This document shows positions 34,907 through 44,534 of a DNA stretch of 64,000 nt, one piece after another. This stretch comes from Chitinophagales bacterium (GTDB taxonomy: Bacteria; Bacteroidota; Bacteroidia; Chitinophagales; UBA2359). The stretch is from positions 1,744,501 through 1,808,500 of the forward strand of contig JAWKLZ010000002.1 in assembly GCA_041392475.1 (NCBI GenBank). The letters are read 5' to 3'. The notes under the pieces are model-generated. The model made no database searches and was not told the origin of the DNA. It was given only the letters and a program-made list of their open reading frames with translations. Made by a program: the position numbers and the translations under genes. Position 1 is the first letter of the stretch, and each line of letters starts with the position of its first letter.

Positions 34907-35455
34907 TCATTCTTGTATTTTTTGACTTTCTACCATTGTCTTCAAATTGGTCAATCCTTGCTCTAAATCGCTGGCAATCATGTTGTCCATCAACAGCCCG
35001 AAATACCTAAAAATGGGATTGTTCCCCAATTGTCCGCTTACCGTCCACAACACTTTGGTCTGGGTAGGTTCGGCAGCACGAAATACGATACTCCCTTTCA
35101 TTTCTATATTTCCTTCGTTCATTTTCATCACATAATACACGCCATCTCCTATATTGCTTTCGGTTAGCATCAATTCGCCATCGCCCATTTTGTCGCCCTT
35201 CCATATTTGTTTTGCCCCTTGACCAGTTTCACTGCCCTCATAGCGCATCTGCAAACTTGGATCTTCTTTTTTGCTCCAAGCTGTCCAATCCTCCCATTTC
35301 TTCAAGTCGGACAAGTAAGGGTAAATATTTTCAAAGGAAGCGTCTATTATTATATCTCTTTGTACCTCATAGTGATTGGGCAGCAAAAAACCACTTACCA
35401 AAAAAAGAGAAAACGCAATGGAAAGGGCAATCAGAAATTTTACGGTTCGGGACAT
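34907..35455 (-). CDS. SRPBCC (START/polyketide-cyclase-like) protein with N-terminal membrane segment
   Basis: 182 residues from MSRTVKFLIALSIAF. A single hydrophobic helix at the N-terminus is followed by a SRPBCC-type lipid-binding fold: FENIYPYLSDLKKWEDWTAW is the classic beginning of this family, and QTKVLWTVSGQLGN a later strand. It may bind a hydrophobic ligand at the membrane. The in-frame upstream start at 35500 would place the coding region inside the terminator hairpin at 35491-35526, so 35455 is preferred. Confidence 0.78.
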   Translation of the reverse strand: MSRTVKFLIALSIAFSLFLVSGFLLPNHYEVQRDIIIDASFENIYPYLSDLKKWEDWTAWSKKEDPSLQMRYEGSETGQGAKQIWKGDKMGDGELMLTESNIGDGVYYVMKMNEGNIEMKGSIVFRAAEPTQTKVLWTVSGQLGNNPIFRYFGLLMDNMIASDLEQGLTNLKTMVESQKIQE

Positions 35456-35490
35456 AAGTGAAAGTTCGAGTTCAAATTTCAAAAATAATA

Positions 35491-35526
35491 AAACCCCCAA
35501 GATTTATACAAATTTTGGAGGTTTTA
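35491..35526 (-). terminator. Terminator of the DPBB lipoprotein gene
   Basis: An 11-bp stem (35491-35501 with 35516-35526, one mismatch) is followed on the minus strand by a T-rich run (A-rich on plus, 35480-35492). Confidence 0.65.
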
Positions 35527-35575
35527 GAGGCATATAGCCTGAGGTGTCTGTTCTTTTTTAAAAACTCTTATTATG

Positions 35576-36526
35576 CTAGTTAGCACTTACACTTGCTCCT
35601 GTAATTGGATCAACGGTGAAAGCCATTTTGTAGCTACACTTCAATTCAAAACGATTGTCTCGCAAATTGAGTTGGCGTGCTGCACTATAAGTGATTTTGA
35701 TGGCAACGCCCATATCTTCTGCCAAATCAGGTAGTTTTCCAAGAACTTTTAACGTCAGTTGCTTTCCGTTCATTGGATTAGTTACTGTTATTTGTGTACC
35801 GACAGGTGCTGTTTTGTGCAGACAAAACATGTTTTGGCTGGAAGTAGAACCATCCATAAAGAAGTTACCCAATACCTTTTCGGTGATGGTTTTGTAAACC
35901 ACTTGTGGTTTTGGAGGAGCAACTGGCTTGGGAGTTGGTTTTGGCGTAGGTTTTTTAGCCGTGTTTGCAGCTGTTTTGGTATCTTTTTTTGCAGGATTTG
36001 AAGGTGTTTTAGGTGTTTCTACCGTTTTGTTATCTTTATCTTTTGATTTGTTGGTATTTGCAGCCGTTTCGGTATCTTTTTTTGCAGGGCTTGAAGGTGT
36101 TTTCGTTGCAGATTTCTCTTCTTTTGCAGCAGCGATTTCCTCTTTTGTTTTAGGTTTTGCTACAAATTTTTTCTGCCCATTTTTAGGAGCATCTGTTGTT
36201 GCTGTTGCAGCTACTTCTTCCTCTACCTTTTCGATTTCTTTGTTTATGGCAGCTGCTTCTTTTTGAGCAGCTTTTTTGCTTTTGCTAGATTCACCTGCTT
36301 TGATGGCTTCTAATTGTGCTTCCAATATCGCCATACGTGCTTTCAAGCTATCCAAGCGCATGGTTTCAGAGCCAGATTCTTCATTTGTTTGACCTGCTAC
36401 AAATTTTTTGTGTCCAGTATTGGCCGTAGGATAGACAGAACTGCTTGAAGTTGCCACCTTCTGACTGCTACAAGAGCTGAGAAGAAAAGCAAATAGAAAT
36501 ATATAGGCTGCGAGCGATTTTTTCAT
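35576..36526 (-). CDS. Lipoprotein with Lys/Ala-rich linker and RlpA-like double-psi barrel
   Basis: The 316 residues begin with a lipoprotein signal with Cys19 (FAFLLSSCSSQ). Residues about 60-210 are Ala/Lys/Thr/Pro-rich and of low complexity, including a duplicated unit (TPSSPAKKDTETAAN, then TPSNPAKKDTKTAAN). The C-terminal domain of about 100 residues (KVLGNFFMDGS ... VGTQITVTNPMNGKQLTLKV) looks like a double-psi beta-barrel as in RlpA/expansin-like proteins. It is probably a cell-envelope protein spanning the periplasm; peptidoglycan interaction is inference. Confidence 0.68.
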   Translation of the reverse strand: MKKSLAAYIFLFAFLLSSCSSQKVATSSSSVYPTANTGHKKFVAGQTNEESGSETMRLDSLKARMAILEAQLEAIKAGESSKSKKAAQKEAAAINKEIEKVEEEVAATATTDAPKNGQKKFVAKPKTKEEIAAAKEEKSATKTPSSPAKKDTETAANTNKSKDKDNKTVETPKTPSNPAKKDTKTAANTAKKPTPKPTPKPVAPPKPQVVYKTITEKVLGNFFMDGSTSSQNMFCLHKTAPVGTQITVTNPMNGKQLTLKVLGKLPDLAEDMGVAIKITYSAARQLNLRDNRFELKCSYKMAFTVDPITGASVSAN

Positions 36527-36709
36527 CGTACTACTGTTTTGGAGTTTTAAGGTAAAGTATTCCCAATTGTTATAGGCTTTAATCTATGGACATTTGGACT
36601 ATACATTTATGGTGTGGTTTAAAAGTGAACTATTTCAAAAATGGCGAAATCTGTGCCAGTTTTTGCATTTTGATAGTCAAGGTGAAGAAATGAAAAAAGT
36701 GTGACAAAA

Positions 36710-38806
36710 CTACATCAGTTGCATCCCAATCCTTATTTTGTCGTAGTTGTATTTTCCCTCCAATGCTTCAAAAACAGGCTTCAAACGCCCTTCTTCATTT
36801 TGTTTTTCGATGCTTTTTGCCATGTTTATAATTTCCTCCAATTCCTCCTCACCAATTAAGCGACTGAGATCCACTTTATAATCGTGTTTATAGAGTTTAA
36901 TCAAGTGATTCAAAACAGTTGCTTGGCTTATATCTCGTTCTTTGGCAATCTCCTCAGGTGTTTTGCCCGCTTCAAAAAGTTCAAAGGTGGTGAGATAGGT
37001 CTCGCTGAGATTTTGCTTTTCGGATGCCACGAACTCTGTGATTTCCTTCATAAAATCCTCTCCATAAAACGCCATTTTTCGCAAACCCACACCCGAGATT
37101 TCTAGCATCGCCTCCCGATTCGTAGGTTTTTTTGCAGCCATCTGTTTGAGTGTTTCGTCATTGAAGACCACATAAGGTGGCACTTGTTGTTCGTCTGCCA
37201 AAATTTTGCGAAGTTTTCTAAGGCGTTGAAACAAAGCATCCGAGGCCTGTTCTGTTTTCGTTTTGGTAGGAATCGGTGTAGCTGCTACTTTGCTATCTGC
37301 CTGTACCAAATAGACTTTTTCTTTTTTATACAACACCTCGTTGGCTTTAGGAGTCAGTTTGAGTGCATTGTGTTGGTCATACGCAATCGTGAGGTAATTC
37401 TGATTGATGAGTTGGTGAAAATATTCTTGCCAATCAAAATAAGAAATATCTCTACCCACGCCAAACGTTTTGATGGTATGGTAGCCCTTTGAAGTAATGT
37501 GTTGAGCATGAGAACCTCTTAATACATCCACTGCGGTTTTAATGCCCACCTTTTGCTGCAAACGGTAAACTGCAGAAAAAGCCTTCTGGGCAATGATTGT
37601 AGCATCAAAGGTTTCACGAGGATTGCTGCATACATCACAATTCCCACAATCCTTATTCGATGACTCCGAAAAATAAGACAACAATACTTTTCTACGGCAG
37701 GTATTCGACTCTGCAAATTGCTGCAATCGCTCCAATTTCGCAACCTTCAATGCCTGCTTTTTGGATGCCTCTCCTTCAATGATTTTGCGGTGCATCATCA
37801 CATCGGCATAGGTATAAAACAAAATTGTCTCGCTGTCCACACCGTCCCGACCTGCTCGACCAATCTCTTGGTAGTAACTTTCGATGTTTTTGGGCAAATT
37901 GTAGTGAATCACAAAACGCACATTTGATTTGTCAATGCCCATTCCAAACGCAATCGTAGCGCAGACAATCCGCACATCATCTCGCAAAAAATCCCGCAAA
38001 ACTTGAGCTCGCTGGTTGTCTGGAAGTTTGGCGTGATAAGGAGCGGTATTAAAACCTTTCTTCCGCAATTTTTCGGCAAGTGACTCCGTACTCTTTCGGC
38101 TCAAACAATAAATGATGCCCGATTCTTCTTTGTGGTCTTCCAAAAACGATAGAATTTGTTTGATTCTATCTTGCCCCGGTCTTACCTCCAATCGAAGATT
38201 TGGGCGGTCAAATGAACTTACAAAAGATTGTGGGTTTTGTAGCTTGAGTTGTTCCAAAATGTCTTTGCGGGTCAATTCGTCTGCCGTTGCAGTAAGTGCA
38301 ATCATCGGAATATCGGGAAATCGCAAACGCAATTCTCCTAACTGCCCATATTCAGGGCGAAAATCGTGTCCCCATGAAGAAATACAGTGTGCTTCGTCAA
38401 TCGCTATCAAGTTGATATGCAGACTTCTCAAAAAATTCTGAAAACGTTCAGTGGTTACTTTTTCGGGGGAAATATACAGTAGTTTCACTGCCTGCCGCAA
38501 ACATTGTTCGGCAATATACCGCTGTTCTGCTACTGTTTGCGTGCTATTGATAAAAGCGGCCGAAATCCCATTTTGCTTCAATGCCTCGACTTGATCTTGC
38601 ATCAGTGAAATCAAAGGCGACACGACCAAACACAAACCTTCTTTGACCATTGCAGGAATTTGGTAACAAATGGACTTTCCCCCTCCCGTTGGCATCAGTA
38701 CCAGAGTATCTTTTCCTTCTAATACGGTTTGTATAATCTCCTCTTGTTGATTGCGAAAGGCAGGATAGCCGAAGTATTCTTTGAGTATATTTAGTGGTTT
38801 TTTCAT
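36710..38806 (-). CDS. recQ: ATP-dependent DNA helicase RecQ
   Basis: A 698-residue 3'-5' helicase acting in recombination and repair. P-loop MPTGGGKS (38-45), DEAH box (137-140), helicase motif VI HYNLPKNIESYYQEIGRAGRDG, zinc-binding cysteines in CRRKVLLSYF and CGNCDVC, winged-helix RQC region, HRDC domain (about 520-600), and a C-terminal helix-turn-helix (GKTPEEIAKERDISQATVLN). This is the full-length RecQ architecture with the added HTH common in Bacteroidota and Firmicutes. It is a single-gene unit beside a restriction-modification system. Confidence 0.94.
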   Translation of the reverse strand: MKKPLNILKEYFGYPAFRNQQEEIIQTVLEGKDTLVLMPTGGGKSICYQIPAMVKEGLCLVVSPLISLMQDQVEALKQNGISAAFINSTQTVAEQRYIAEQCLRQAVKLLYISPEKVTTERFQNFLRSLHINLIAIDEAHCISSWGHDFRPEYGQLGELRLRFPDIPMIALTATADELTRKDILEQLKLQNPQSFVSSFDRPNLRLEVRPGQDRIKQILSFLEDHKEESGIIYCLSRKSTESLAEKLRKKGFNTAPYHAKLPDNQRAQVLRDFLRDDVRIVCATIAFGMGIDKSNVRFVIHYNLPKNIESYYQEIGRAGRDGVDSETILFYTYADVMMHRKIIEGEASKKQALKVAKLERLQQFAESNTCRRKVLLSYFSESSNKDCGNCDVCSNPRETFDATIIAQKAFSAVYRLQQKVGIKTAVDVLRGSHAQHITSKGYHTIKTFGVGRDISYFDWQEYFHQLINQNYLTIAYDQHNALKLTPKANEVLYKKEKVYLVQADSKVAATPIPTKTKTEQASDALFQRLRKLRKILADEQQVPPYVVFNDETLKQMAAKKPTNREAMLEISGVGLRKMAFYGEDFMKEITEFVASEKQNLSETYLTTFELFEAGKTPEEIAKERDISQATVLNHLIKLYKHDYKVDLSRLIGEEELEEIINMAKSIEKQNEEGRLKPVFEALEGKYNYDKIRIGMQLM

Positions 38807-38873
38807 ACGTACTGCAAGGTAAGGGTTTGAGAGGGGGAAATCAAAAATGCGGAACGAGCCTCTATTCGTTTTT

Positions 38874-40259
38874 TTACTTCAAAAATATCTCATTTTTTAC
38901 ATAACTGGCATTTAGCCAAAAACTATGTTTTGTATAGGTATCCCAACCAGTTAACTTATCTTTTACTGGCAGCGGATAAGTATCCATTACATTTCTTGCA
39001 TGAGGTCTTACATGACAAATTCGATGTTCTGTTTTTTTAGGAAAATAGGTTCGTCTAATTCCTTTATCTGTAACTTCCCTAACAATCATTCCTCGTTTGA
39101 TTTTCTCAATCATACTTTGCCAAACTGCTTTTGTTTCTTGAATATCGGCATAAGACATATTCCAAAACTTTACTTTTTTAAGAAAAAGCTCACTTCCTTT
39201 ATACTCGTAAAAAACAAAGAAAAATTTTTGCTCCAATTTTTTTTTCAAAGCCGAATTATCCCAATTAGTTTTTATCAAACTTTTATATTTGAACGGGGGA
39301 AAAGAAATATTCTCTATAGGTAAACCACCTTCTTTGATTCTTATGGTTCGTACTATTATTTCTGCCTTTTCAAATTCTTCAATTTTATTTTCCAACTCAA
39401 TTCCTAACATGACTTTTGTTAAATCAGCTAAAGAATTTTTTGCTCTTTTATTCAATTTTGGCTTGAAATCAGCTATAATTTCACTTAAGGACTTTCCATA
39501 ATAAGGTCGAAACTTACTGATTACAATATCTTCTAAAGAGGGAATCTCGTCTAAAATTTTGGGTTGAATAATAATCTTTCCATAAGACCCATCTGTTTTT
39601 CCTGAAAGTATTGCAATTATATGATTTACATACCCTTGTTTGAGCGAATAAGCTCTTTGTTTGGCCTTGAGTGCACTAAAAGGTTGACTTCTCAAATTTC
39701 CCCCTTTACCACCTTTGGTACAAGCACCTAAATAGAATGTATCTCCTTCAGATAGTTCATGGGCTTTTCCTTCTTTTATTTTGTTGGTAATGGTTTCCCA
39801 ATCTTTTTTGATAATCTTTAAATCTTCTTCTGGGTATGTCCAGTCATCTACTAATTTGATTAAATAATCCAATAAGTCTTTTTCCTGCTCATATAGATAA
39901 AAAACTAACAATAGGTGAGCATTTTTTTTCAAAAAAGAACTTTCCTCAAATCGTTCTTTATGTACTTCTAAATAGTTAATAATATTCAATACAAGACGTT
40001 CCTTGGAACGAAAAGCACCTTTATTTAATGTTTTTAATGGAGTAGTTTTCAGTTCTAAGCCCGCTTCCTTAAAATCAGGTTCAGAATTTGAATTAGGCTC
40101 ATAACCAAAGTAAAATTTTTCAAGTATCTGACCAAAATTCCCTTTTCCTTTATAGTCATGTGTCTCAATTTCTTCCCCACAGATTTTTCTTAAAGTTTCT
40201 CCCTTCAATTTTTTCGCAAAATTAACGATAGCATTAGGCGAATTAATATCAAACTTCAT
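38874..40259 (-). CDS. Sau3AI/MutH-type restriction endonuclease
   Basis: A 461-residue protein of the MutH-fold endonuclease family. The active-site set appears as Asp62...Glu69-x-Lys71 in SEPDFKEAGLELKTTPLK, the same spacing as MutH Asp70, Glu77, Lys79. KGKGNFGQILEKFYFG before it is also family-typical. The length fits Sau3AI (two MutH-like halves, the C-terminal one non-catalytic). It would cut GATC or a related site. It starts 1 bp after the methyltransferase stop, so methylase precedes nuclease, the safe order. The exact recognition sequence is inferred, not seen. Confidence 0.85.
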   Translation of the reverse strand: MKFDINSPNAIVNFAKKLKGETLRKICGEEIETHDYKGKGNFGQILEKFYFGYEPNSNSEPDFKEAGLELKTTPLKTLNKGAFRSKERLVLNIINYLEVHKERFEESSFLKKNAHLLLVFYLYEQEKDLLDYLIKLVDDWTYPEEDLKIIKKDWETITNKIKEGKAHELSEGDTFYLGACTKGGKGGNLRSQPFSALKAKQRAYSLKQGYVNHIIAILSGKTDGSYGKIIIQPKILDEIPSLEDIVISKFRPYYGKSLSEIIADFKPKLNKRAKNSLADLTKVMLGIELENKIEEFEKAEIIVRTIRIKEGGLPIENISFPPFKYKSLIKTNWDNSALKKKLEQKFFFVFYEYKGSELFLKKVKFWNMSYADIQETKAVWQSMIEKIKRGMIVREVTDKGIRRTYFPKKTEHRICHVRPHARNVMDTYPLPVKDKLTGWDTYTKHSFWLNASYVKNEIFLK

Positions 40260-40260
40260 T

Positions 40261-41499
40261 TTATCGGTTTATTTGATTGTAAAGTTCCTTCCCTATTCTT
40301 TCTACAACTCCTACTACCAAAGCATTACCCATAAAAAAAGCCCTTTTGGAGTCAGTGATCCCTTCAAGTTCAGTATGATTATCTGGAAACATATTGAGTC
40401 GCTCTAATTCTATGGGTGTTAAACGTCTTAATCCTCTATCTGACTGGACAACGTGTTTAAATCTTGAAGGGGATTTTCCTCCTTCACCAGTAATGATTGT
40501 CCTTGAAGCATTGTCCAAAGAATCGGGAAATACCATACCTCCTTCGCTGTAATTGTATTCAAATCCTTCTTTGGTTTTACGAACTTCCTTTTTTGATCCT
40601 TTTAAATATTCCCATCTAGGTAAGTCTTTTTCGTCAATAAAAAAGTCTTCTGTTACTTCGCCATTCTGAAGTACCTCGCCCAAAATTGTTTTTTTTCCAT
40701 CGCATAAAGGATTTGTTTTTTTTGTATAAACCTTTCCCTCTATAGCTAAGCCTGTATTCAGAAAAGGTGATGCCCCGCCATTTTTATTGAAATTTTTGGT
40801 AATTTCTACTAAATTTTTTTGCAGTTCAAGTTCGCTTAAAAACATTTCATTCTGACTTTCAATAGGAAAAGCATTTGCAAGCGTTCCCTCTCTCATAATC
40901 CATTCTTCTTTTTTTGAATCTTTTATTCTTTGGTAAATAGCAGTCGATTGATGATAGCCCAAAAAGAAAACCCTCCTTCTTCTTTGTGGCATTCCGTATT
41001 CTGCTGCATTGATTACTCGCCATTCAACAGCATAGCCTAACTGATTAAGACTTTGAAGCATCACCGCAAAATCACGCCCTCTTTGTTTGGCAGGAGATTT
41101 CAGAAGACGATCTACATTCTCTAAAAAAAGGTAAGACGGTTTATTTTCTTTCTCTTGGAGGATTCGGTGAATCGACCACCAAAGAACCCCTTTTTTGCCT
41201 ATCAAGCCTTTGGAATTTTGGAGGGTAGTAGCTACAGAATAATCTTGACAGGGGAAGCCGCCAACCAATAAATCGTGGTCGGGAATTTCTGATGTATCCA
41301 CCTTTGCAATGTCTTGGTTTGAGTGGTTTTCTTTTCCAAATCGAGCCTCATACACCATTGAAGCGTGTTGTTTTTTAGTAGAAGGTTCCCATTGATTACT
41401 CCAAATAACTTTGTAATTACTTCTTTCAAGTCCAAGTCGAAATCCTCCAACCCCTGCAAAAAGCTCTACCACTCTAATGCTTTTTTTGTGATTTTCCAT
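40261..41499 (-). CDS. C5 cytosine DNA methyltransferase of a type II R-M system
   Basis: The 412 residues include AdoMet motif I VELFAGVGGFRLGLE (11-25), catalytic GFPCQDYS with Cys84, motif VI LFLENVDRLLK, motif VIII QRRRRVFFLG, and motifs IX-X near RRLTPIELERLNMFPD and FMGNALVV. The target-recognition region lies between VIII and IX (about 220-340). It methylates cytosine within the cognate site of the MutH-like nuclease encoded immediately downstream. A TAAGTTTG promoter box is at 41562-41569, next to the DnaA-box cluster. Confidence 0.92.
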   Translation of the reverse strand: MENHKKSIRVVELFAGVGGFRLGLERSNYKVIWSNQWEPSTKKQHASMVYEARFGKENHSNQDIAKVDTSEIPDHDLLVGGFPCQDYSVATTLQNSKGLIGKKGVLWWSIHRILQEKENKPSYLFLENVDRLLKSPAKQRGRDFAVMLQSLNQLGYAVEWRVINAAEYGMPQRRRRVFFLGYHQSTAIYQRIKDSKKEEWIMREGTLANAFPIESQNEMFLSELELQKNLVEITKNFNKNGGASPFLNTGLAIEGKVYTKKTNPLCDGKKTILGEVLQNGEVTEDFFIDEKDLPRWEYLKGSKKEVRKTKEGFEYNYSEGGMVFPDSLDNASRTIITGEGGKSPSRFKHVVQSDRGLRRLTPIELERLNMFPDNHTELEGITDSKRAFFMGNALVVGVVERIGKELYNQINR

Positions 41500-41539
41500 A
41501 ATTCTGTAAAATCCTTTTATGCTTTTAACAAATTGTATT

Positions 41540-41730
41540 TACACGCATCTAATTATTTTAGCAAACTTAACCATTTTTTATCAAAAAAAAATCAACATCG
41601 TTTTATTTTTATCCACACTTATCCACTGTTTAAAGGCTTATTGTTAATAACATTGTGGATAAGTGGGTTGTTTTGAAGGTTTATTCACATTCTAATGTGA
41701 AAAGCATGTGGATTTAGTGTGGATAGATGA
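41540..41730. other. DnaA-box cluster, candidate replication origin
   Basis: Perfect DnaA boxes TTATCCACA at 41609-41617 and, reversed, at 41654-41662. Boxes with one mismatch at 41619-41627, 41681-41689 and 41718-41726. A weaker one at 41707-41715. All lie within 118 bp, preceded by an A/T tract (41560-41608, including A9 and T-rich runs) that could unwind. No gene overlaps it; recN starts beyond it and the methyltransferase before it. Confidence 0.6.
41562..41569 (-). promoter_or_regulatory. Promoter -7 box of the R-M operon
   Basis: TAAGTTTG on the minus strand, with a leader of about 55 nt before the methyltransferase ATG at 41499. Confidence 0.45.
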
Positions 41731-41741
41731 TGTACCGAAAA

Positions 41742-43409
41742 TCAAAAATACGCCAACAATTCCTTTGCGTTCGCCAATGCCATTTCCCCCGGATCATCTC
41801 CACTCAGCATTTTTGCAATTTCCGTCACACGCTCGCTATCACTCAGTTTTTTGATTTTCGACAAAGTGCGTTCAGGCGTATTGTATTTATACACAAAAAG
41901 ATGAGCATCACCTTTGCTGGCGATTTGAGGAAGGTGGGTAATTGAAATCAATTGATGGTGCGTAGCCAAGTCCTGCAAAACTTTCCCTACCTTCAATGCC
42001 ACCTCACCCGAAATTCCCGTGTCAATCTCATCAAAAATAAGGGTTGGCAGCGCAGTATTGGCTGCAATAAGTGATTGAATACAAAGCATCAAACGAGACA
42101 ATTCTCCACCTGAAGCCACTTTTCGGAGTTCAGCATGACTGCTGCCTCGGTTGGCAGAAAATAGAATTTCGATTTCATCTCGACCATGAGCCGTTAATTG
42201 GTGTTCGGGTAAAATTTCGTGAACCGCTTTGACCGTTGCGTCCTTCATTCCTACGGAGGTCAACATATCGTTGATGCGTTGTTCAAAAACAGGAATTTGT
42301 TTCTTTCGGTCTTTTGTAATGTTTGCAGCAAAAGCAAGAAGTTGTTTGTGTTGTGCCGCAATTGTTTTTTCGAGATGGGCAATTTCACCCTCCAAATCGT
42401 CTGCCGATTGATTTTGAGAAGCCAAATCATCTCGAATTGCCATCAAATCGGATAATTCAGATACCTGATGCTTTTTTTGAAGACGGTAAATGATGTTTAA
42501 GCGGTCTGACACAAATTGCAGCCTTTCGGGATCCATGCTATCATCTTCCCCCATTCTGGTCAATTCATTATGAATATCTCTCAATTCGATATTCACACTC
42601 TCCAATCGGTCATTCAATTCTTCAAAAAGTGGGTGAAATCGGGCAATGCTGGAAAGATGCGATTTTACTGCAGCAAGTTGCTCTAAAATAGCCATTTCTC
42701 CATCATCTAATACATTGATACTTTCGGCAAGTGATTGTTGGATATGTTCTGTATTGTTGAGTTGATCCAATTCCTGCTCCAAATCTTCCTGTTCGCCTAC
42801 ATTAAACAAATTTGCCTCCTGCAATTCAGTCAGTTGAAACTGTATGTAGTCCAAATCTCGCTGCAATTGGGCAAACTCTGCCTTTCGTTTTTTGAGTCGG
42901 TTCTGATTGCGTTGGTAGTCTTTAAAAATTCCTTGATAGTTTTCCAACACGCCATTGTGGCTTGCCAAAGTATCTATGATAGACAATTGGTAATGCGCAT
43001 CAAAAAGATGGAGAGTTTGGTGCTGGGCATGGAGATTCACCAGTTTTTCGCCAATCAACTTCAACACTTGCAGGTTGACAGGCGTATCGTTGATAAAAGC
43101 CCTGGATTTCCCAGACGGCATTACTTCTCGTCGGACGATGGTAACATCTTCATAATCCAACTCATTCTTTTCAAAAAAAGACTGTAATTGGTATGCACGT
43201 ATATTGAATGTACCTTCAACCACACACTTTTTTTGTGTATTGGATAAAGCAGCCGTATTGACTCGATGTCCCAAAATGAGCGATAATGCGCCCAATAAAA
43301 TGGACTTACCTGCGCCCGTTTCTCCAGTGATGATGGTGAGTTTGTCCGAGAAAGCCAACTCCACTTCTTCAATGAGGGCGTAGTTTTTGATGAATAGTTT
43401 CTGCAACAT
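41742..43409 (-). CDS. recN: DNA repair protein RecN
   Basis: A 555-residue SMC-like ATPase that acts early in double-strand-break repair. Walker A TGETGAGKS (28-36), a long central coiled coil (about 150-370), an SMC-type signature LRKVASGGELSRLML, and Walker B PTLIFDEIDTGISGE. The start MLQKLFIKNYALI is canonical. Two TAnnTTTG promoter boxes lie upstream. Confidence 0.96.
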   Translation of the reverse strand: MLQKLFIKNYALIEEVELAFSDKLTIITGETGAGKSILLGALSLILGHRVNTAALSNTQKKCVVEGTFNIRAYQLQSFFEKNELDYEDVTIVRREVMPSGKSRAFINDTPVNLQVLKLIGEKLVNLHAQHQTLHLFDAHYQLSIIDTLASHNGVLENYQGIFKDYQRNQNRLKKRKAEFAQLQRDLDYIQFQLTELQEANLFNVGEQEDLEQELDQLNNTEHIQQSLAESINVLDDGEMAILEQLAAVKSHLSSIARFHPLFEELNDRLESVNIELRDIHNELTRMGEDDSMDPERLQFVSDRLNIIYRLQKKHQVSELSDLMAIRDDLASQNQSADDLEGEIAHLEKTIAAQHKQLLAFAANITKDRKKQIPVFEQRINDMLTSVGMKDATVKAVHEILPEHQLTAHGRDEIEILFSANRGSSHAELRKVASGGELSRLMLCIQSLIAANTALPTLIFDEIDTGISGEVALKVGKVLQDLATHHQLISITHLPQIASKGDAHLFVYKYNTPERTLSKIKKLSDSERVTEIAKMLSGDDPGEMALANAKELLAYF

Positions 43410-43450
43410 AAAATAATAAGTTGTTGTTACTGCAACTCAATAAAACCCTA

Positions 43451-43483
43451 CAAAGTTAGCTTTTTTTCTACGATACAAAGATA
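43451..43483 (-). promoter_or_regulatory. Two candidate recN promoter boxes
   Basis: TAACTTTG (43451-43458) and TATCTTTG (43476-43483) on the minus strand, 42 and 67 bp before the ATG. No LexA-like operator was recognised. Confidence 0.45.
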
Positions 43484-43637
43484 GTTTTTTAGAATATTGC
43501 TATTTTTTATAGAAAGATTCTAAAAATAACATTTATCAGAATCAGATTTTGAAGTTTTATTTAGCAATGGTCAAAAATGGAATCTCAATTTAAAATTCCG
43601 AATCGCTTGATTAAGAAGTAGTATTTTCATTTGTTCC

Positions 43638-44006
43638 TTAGTATTGTCCTACCGACAACATCACCAATGTACAACCTTCAACGACTTCAATTTGATGTGC
43701 TCCTGCCATTTCCATCAGTTCTGGATTTTCACTACCAGGATTGAAAACAATGCGTTCGGGTTGTAGATTTTCTAAGATATATTCGTAGTATTCTACCTGA
43801 TTTTTAGGATTCAAATACATGGTTACGGTATGCACGTTCTCCATTGCAGGTTGTCCGATAAGGATTTCTTTTCCTGCCACTATTCCATTTTCGATGCCGA
43901 TAGGTACTATTTCATGTCCATAAGTTGCCAGTTTATACGCAGCTAGATAGGCATATCTCCATTCGTGTGTACTTGCGCCTAAAATTACTGTCTTTTTTGG
44001 TGTCAT
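43638..44006 (-). CDS. CoA-binding (Rossmann) protein, YccU-like
   Basis: 122 residues from MTPKKTVILGAS. The N-terminal VILGASTHEWRYAYLAAYKL and the later ERIVFNPGSENPE fit the CoA_binding family (single Rossmann domain related to succinyl-CoA synthetase alpha). The frame extends upstream to 44144 with unsupported sequence, so 44006 is used. Function unknown beyond probable CoA or nucleotide binding. Confidence 0.82.
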   Translation of the reverse strand: MTPKKTVILGASTHEWRYAYLAAYKLATYGHEIVPIGIENGIVAGKEILIGQPAMENVHTVTMYLNPKNQVEYYEYILENLQPERIVFNPGSENPELMEMAGAHQIEVVEGCTLVMLSVGQY

Positions 44007-44534
44007 AATTTTTGCCTTTACATTGATTTTAACACACAACGATTTTGATTGTTTTGTCCAATCGAAAACAGTCCAAGAGTATTTACTATCAAATACTTTA
44101 TGATAAAATAGAATTAACAGTTCATTAACACAAAAAAGTAGCACATTAAGCTTTTTTAAGAAACTTTTTTATTCAAGTTCTCGTTAAACAACACAGATTC
44201 CACATCACAATCGAAAGATTCAATTTTCCTACTTTTTGAGTAAAGGCGGTATAGTTCTTGTGTATAAAAAACAATAGACTATATTTCCCACCTTTATCTT
44301 ATACTTCACATTTTTTCAATACGTCTTTATTTTTGGTTTTCTAAACTTTATCGGGGTTATTATGCAACCTTTTTGCATGGTGATGCGTCTTTAAATAGAG
44401 TGGATAATATTTTTTAATTCATTATATAAAATATTAATATTCTCCTTATGTCTTAAACAAACTCAAAAAGAAAGCATCTACTATTCATACACAAAGCCAA
44501 ATTATTTTATCAACCTTTTTAAGCCACAAGAGCC
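44007..44534. other. Long AT-rich intergenic region
   Basis: About 530 bp without a supported gene. It carries the promoter of the CoA-binding gene. A small imperfect hairpin surrounds GCAACCTTTTTGC near 44362-44374. No repeat family member was found. Confidence 0.4.

Noticed and set aside
38874..40259. Naming this gene mutH
   Set aside because: It lies in an operon with a C5 methyltransferase and is twice MutH length, so a Sau3AI-type restriction enzyme is more likely.
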